A DNA stretch of 7,577 bases from Gemmatimonadota bacterium (GTDB taxonomy: Bacteria > Gemmatimonadota > Gemmatimonadetes > Gemmatimonadales > GWC2-71-9). The stretch covers positions 1-7,577 of the forward strand of contig JAOTWK010000163.1 in NCBI GenBank assembly GCA_029862935.1. Reading direction: 5' to 3'. Within the stretch, counting starts at the first letter, position 1; each line of letters begins with the position of its first letter. The translations under genes were made by a program, and so were the position numbers. Under the pieces are notes generated by a model. It saw only the letters and a program-made list of their open reading frames with translations. It was not told the DNA's origin and did no database searches. Shown in pieces: positions 7,421 to 7,577 of the stretch.

Positions 7421-7577
7421 CCGCTCGATTCCTTGGCGCCGCGCTGCTCCTCTGCATCAGCCCGCTCCATGCACAGGACGCAGACACGGCGCTGCGCCGC
7501 GCTGAAGAGGCCTACCGTGCGCTTACTACGCTGACTGCCGACTTCTCCCAACTGATCGTGCATCCCATGCTGGGGGG
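7417..7577 (+). CDS. lolA: Outer-membrane lipoprotein carrier protein LolA (N-terminal part, cut by window end)
   Basis: LolA is the periplasmic chaperone that takes lipoproteins from the LolCDE complex and carries them to the outer membrane. Only the first 53 codons are in the window. They encode a signal peptide, [19 protein letters not shown], with likely cleavage before QDAD, then a helix [21 protein letters not shown]. The pattern of a short helix followed by [TS]-x-x-[AG]-x-F-[ST]-Q is the standard mature start of LolA. The signal peptide cysteine is in LLLC, which does not satisfy a lipobox (Leu at -1), so this is a soluble periplasmic protein and not a lipoprotein. The ATG overlaps the aroF stop (ATGA), suggesting translational coupling. 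Identification rests on the N-terminus only; other LolA-like carriers are possible. Confidence 0.78.
   Translation, partial: MTARFLGAALLLCISPLHAQDADTALRRAEEAYRALTTLTADFSQLIVHPMLG

Noticed and set aside
7417..7476. Possible lipoprotein signal (cysteine in LLLC) at the LolA N-terminus
   Set aside because: The residue before the cysteine is Leu, not Gly/Ala/Ser, and a standard signal peptidase I site (PLHA before QD) follows, as in ordinary periplasmic LolA.

Overview
The window is a gene-dense, GC-rich (roughly two-thirds G+C by eye) bacterial segment. Every supportable gene is on the + strand and intergenic space is almost absent. It carries four complete genes, the start of a fifth, and possibly the last codons of one upstream. 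The best guess for the source is a diderm of the FCB group, most likely Gemmatimonadota. The grounds are the high GC, a LolA (so an outer membrane exists), and a secreted subtilase ending in a FlgD/Por-secretion-like domain that opens with a PNPF motif. This assignment is an inference from protein style, not a database result.

Layout: (1) 2-49, possible tail of an upstream gene that would overlap smc by ATGA. (2) 46-3519, smc, the chromosome-organising SMC ATPase. (3) 3516-5777, a secreted S8 (subtilisin-like) serine peptidase with a propeptide-like N-terminus, two Ig/Fn3-like repeats and a C-terminal sorting-type domain; it starts with TTG inside the smc stop region. (4) 5779-6549, a short RNase Z-like metallo-beta-lactamase-fold hydrolase. 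(5) 6566-7420, a type I DAHP synthase (first shikimate-pathway step) without the N-terminal ferredoxin-like regulatory domain. (6) 7417-7577, the N-terminus of LolA, the periplasmic lipoprotein carrier, cut by the window edge.

Junctions are 4-bp overlaps (smc/peptidase, aroF/lolA), 1 bp (peptidase/hydrolase) and 16 bp (hydrolase/aroF). This suggests one co-transcribed and partly translationally coupled unit. The members do not form one pathway: chromosome segregation, secretion and envelope biogenesis, and aromatic amino-acid synthesis are mixed, as in a packed housekeeping operon. No RNA genes, mobile elements, CRISPR, terminators or promoters could be supported.

I found no clear new system. 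The points worth a second look are the two-cysteine C-terminal domain of the peptidase (possible lineage-specific sorting signal), an unusual LSTGE signature motif and a short, glycine-poor hinge half in SMC, the regulatory-domain-less DAHP synthase, and the exosite-less RNase Z-like hydrolase.
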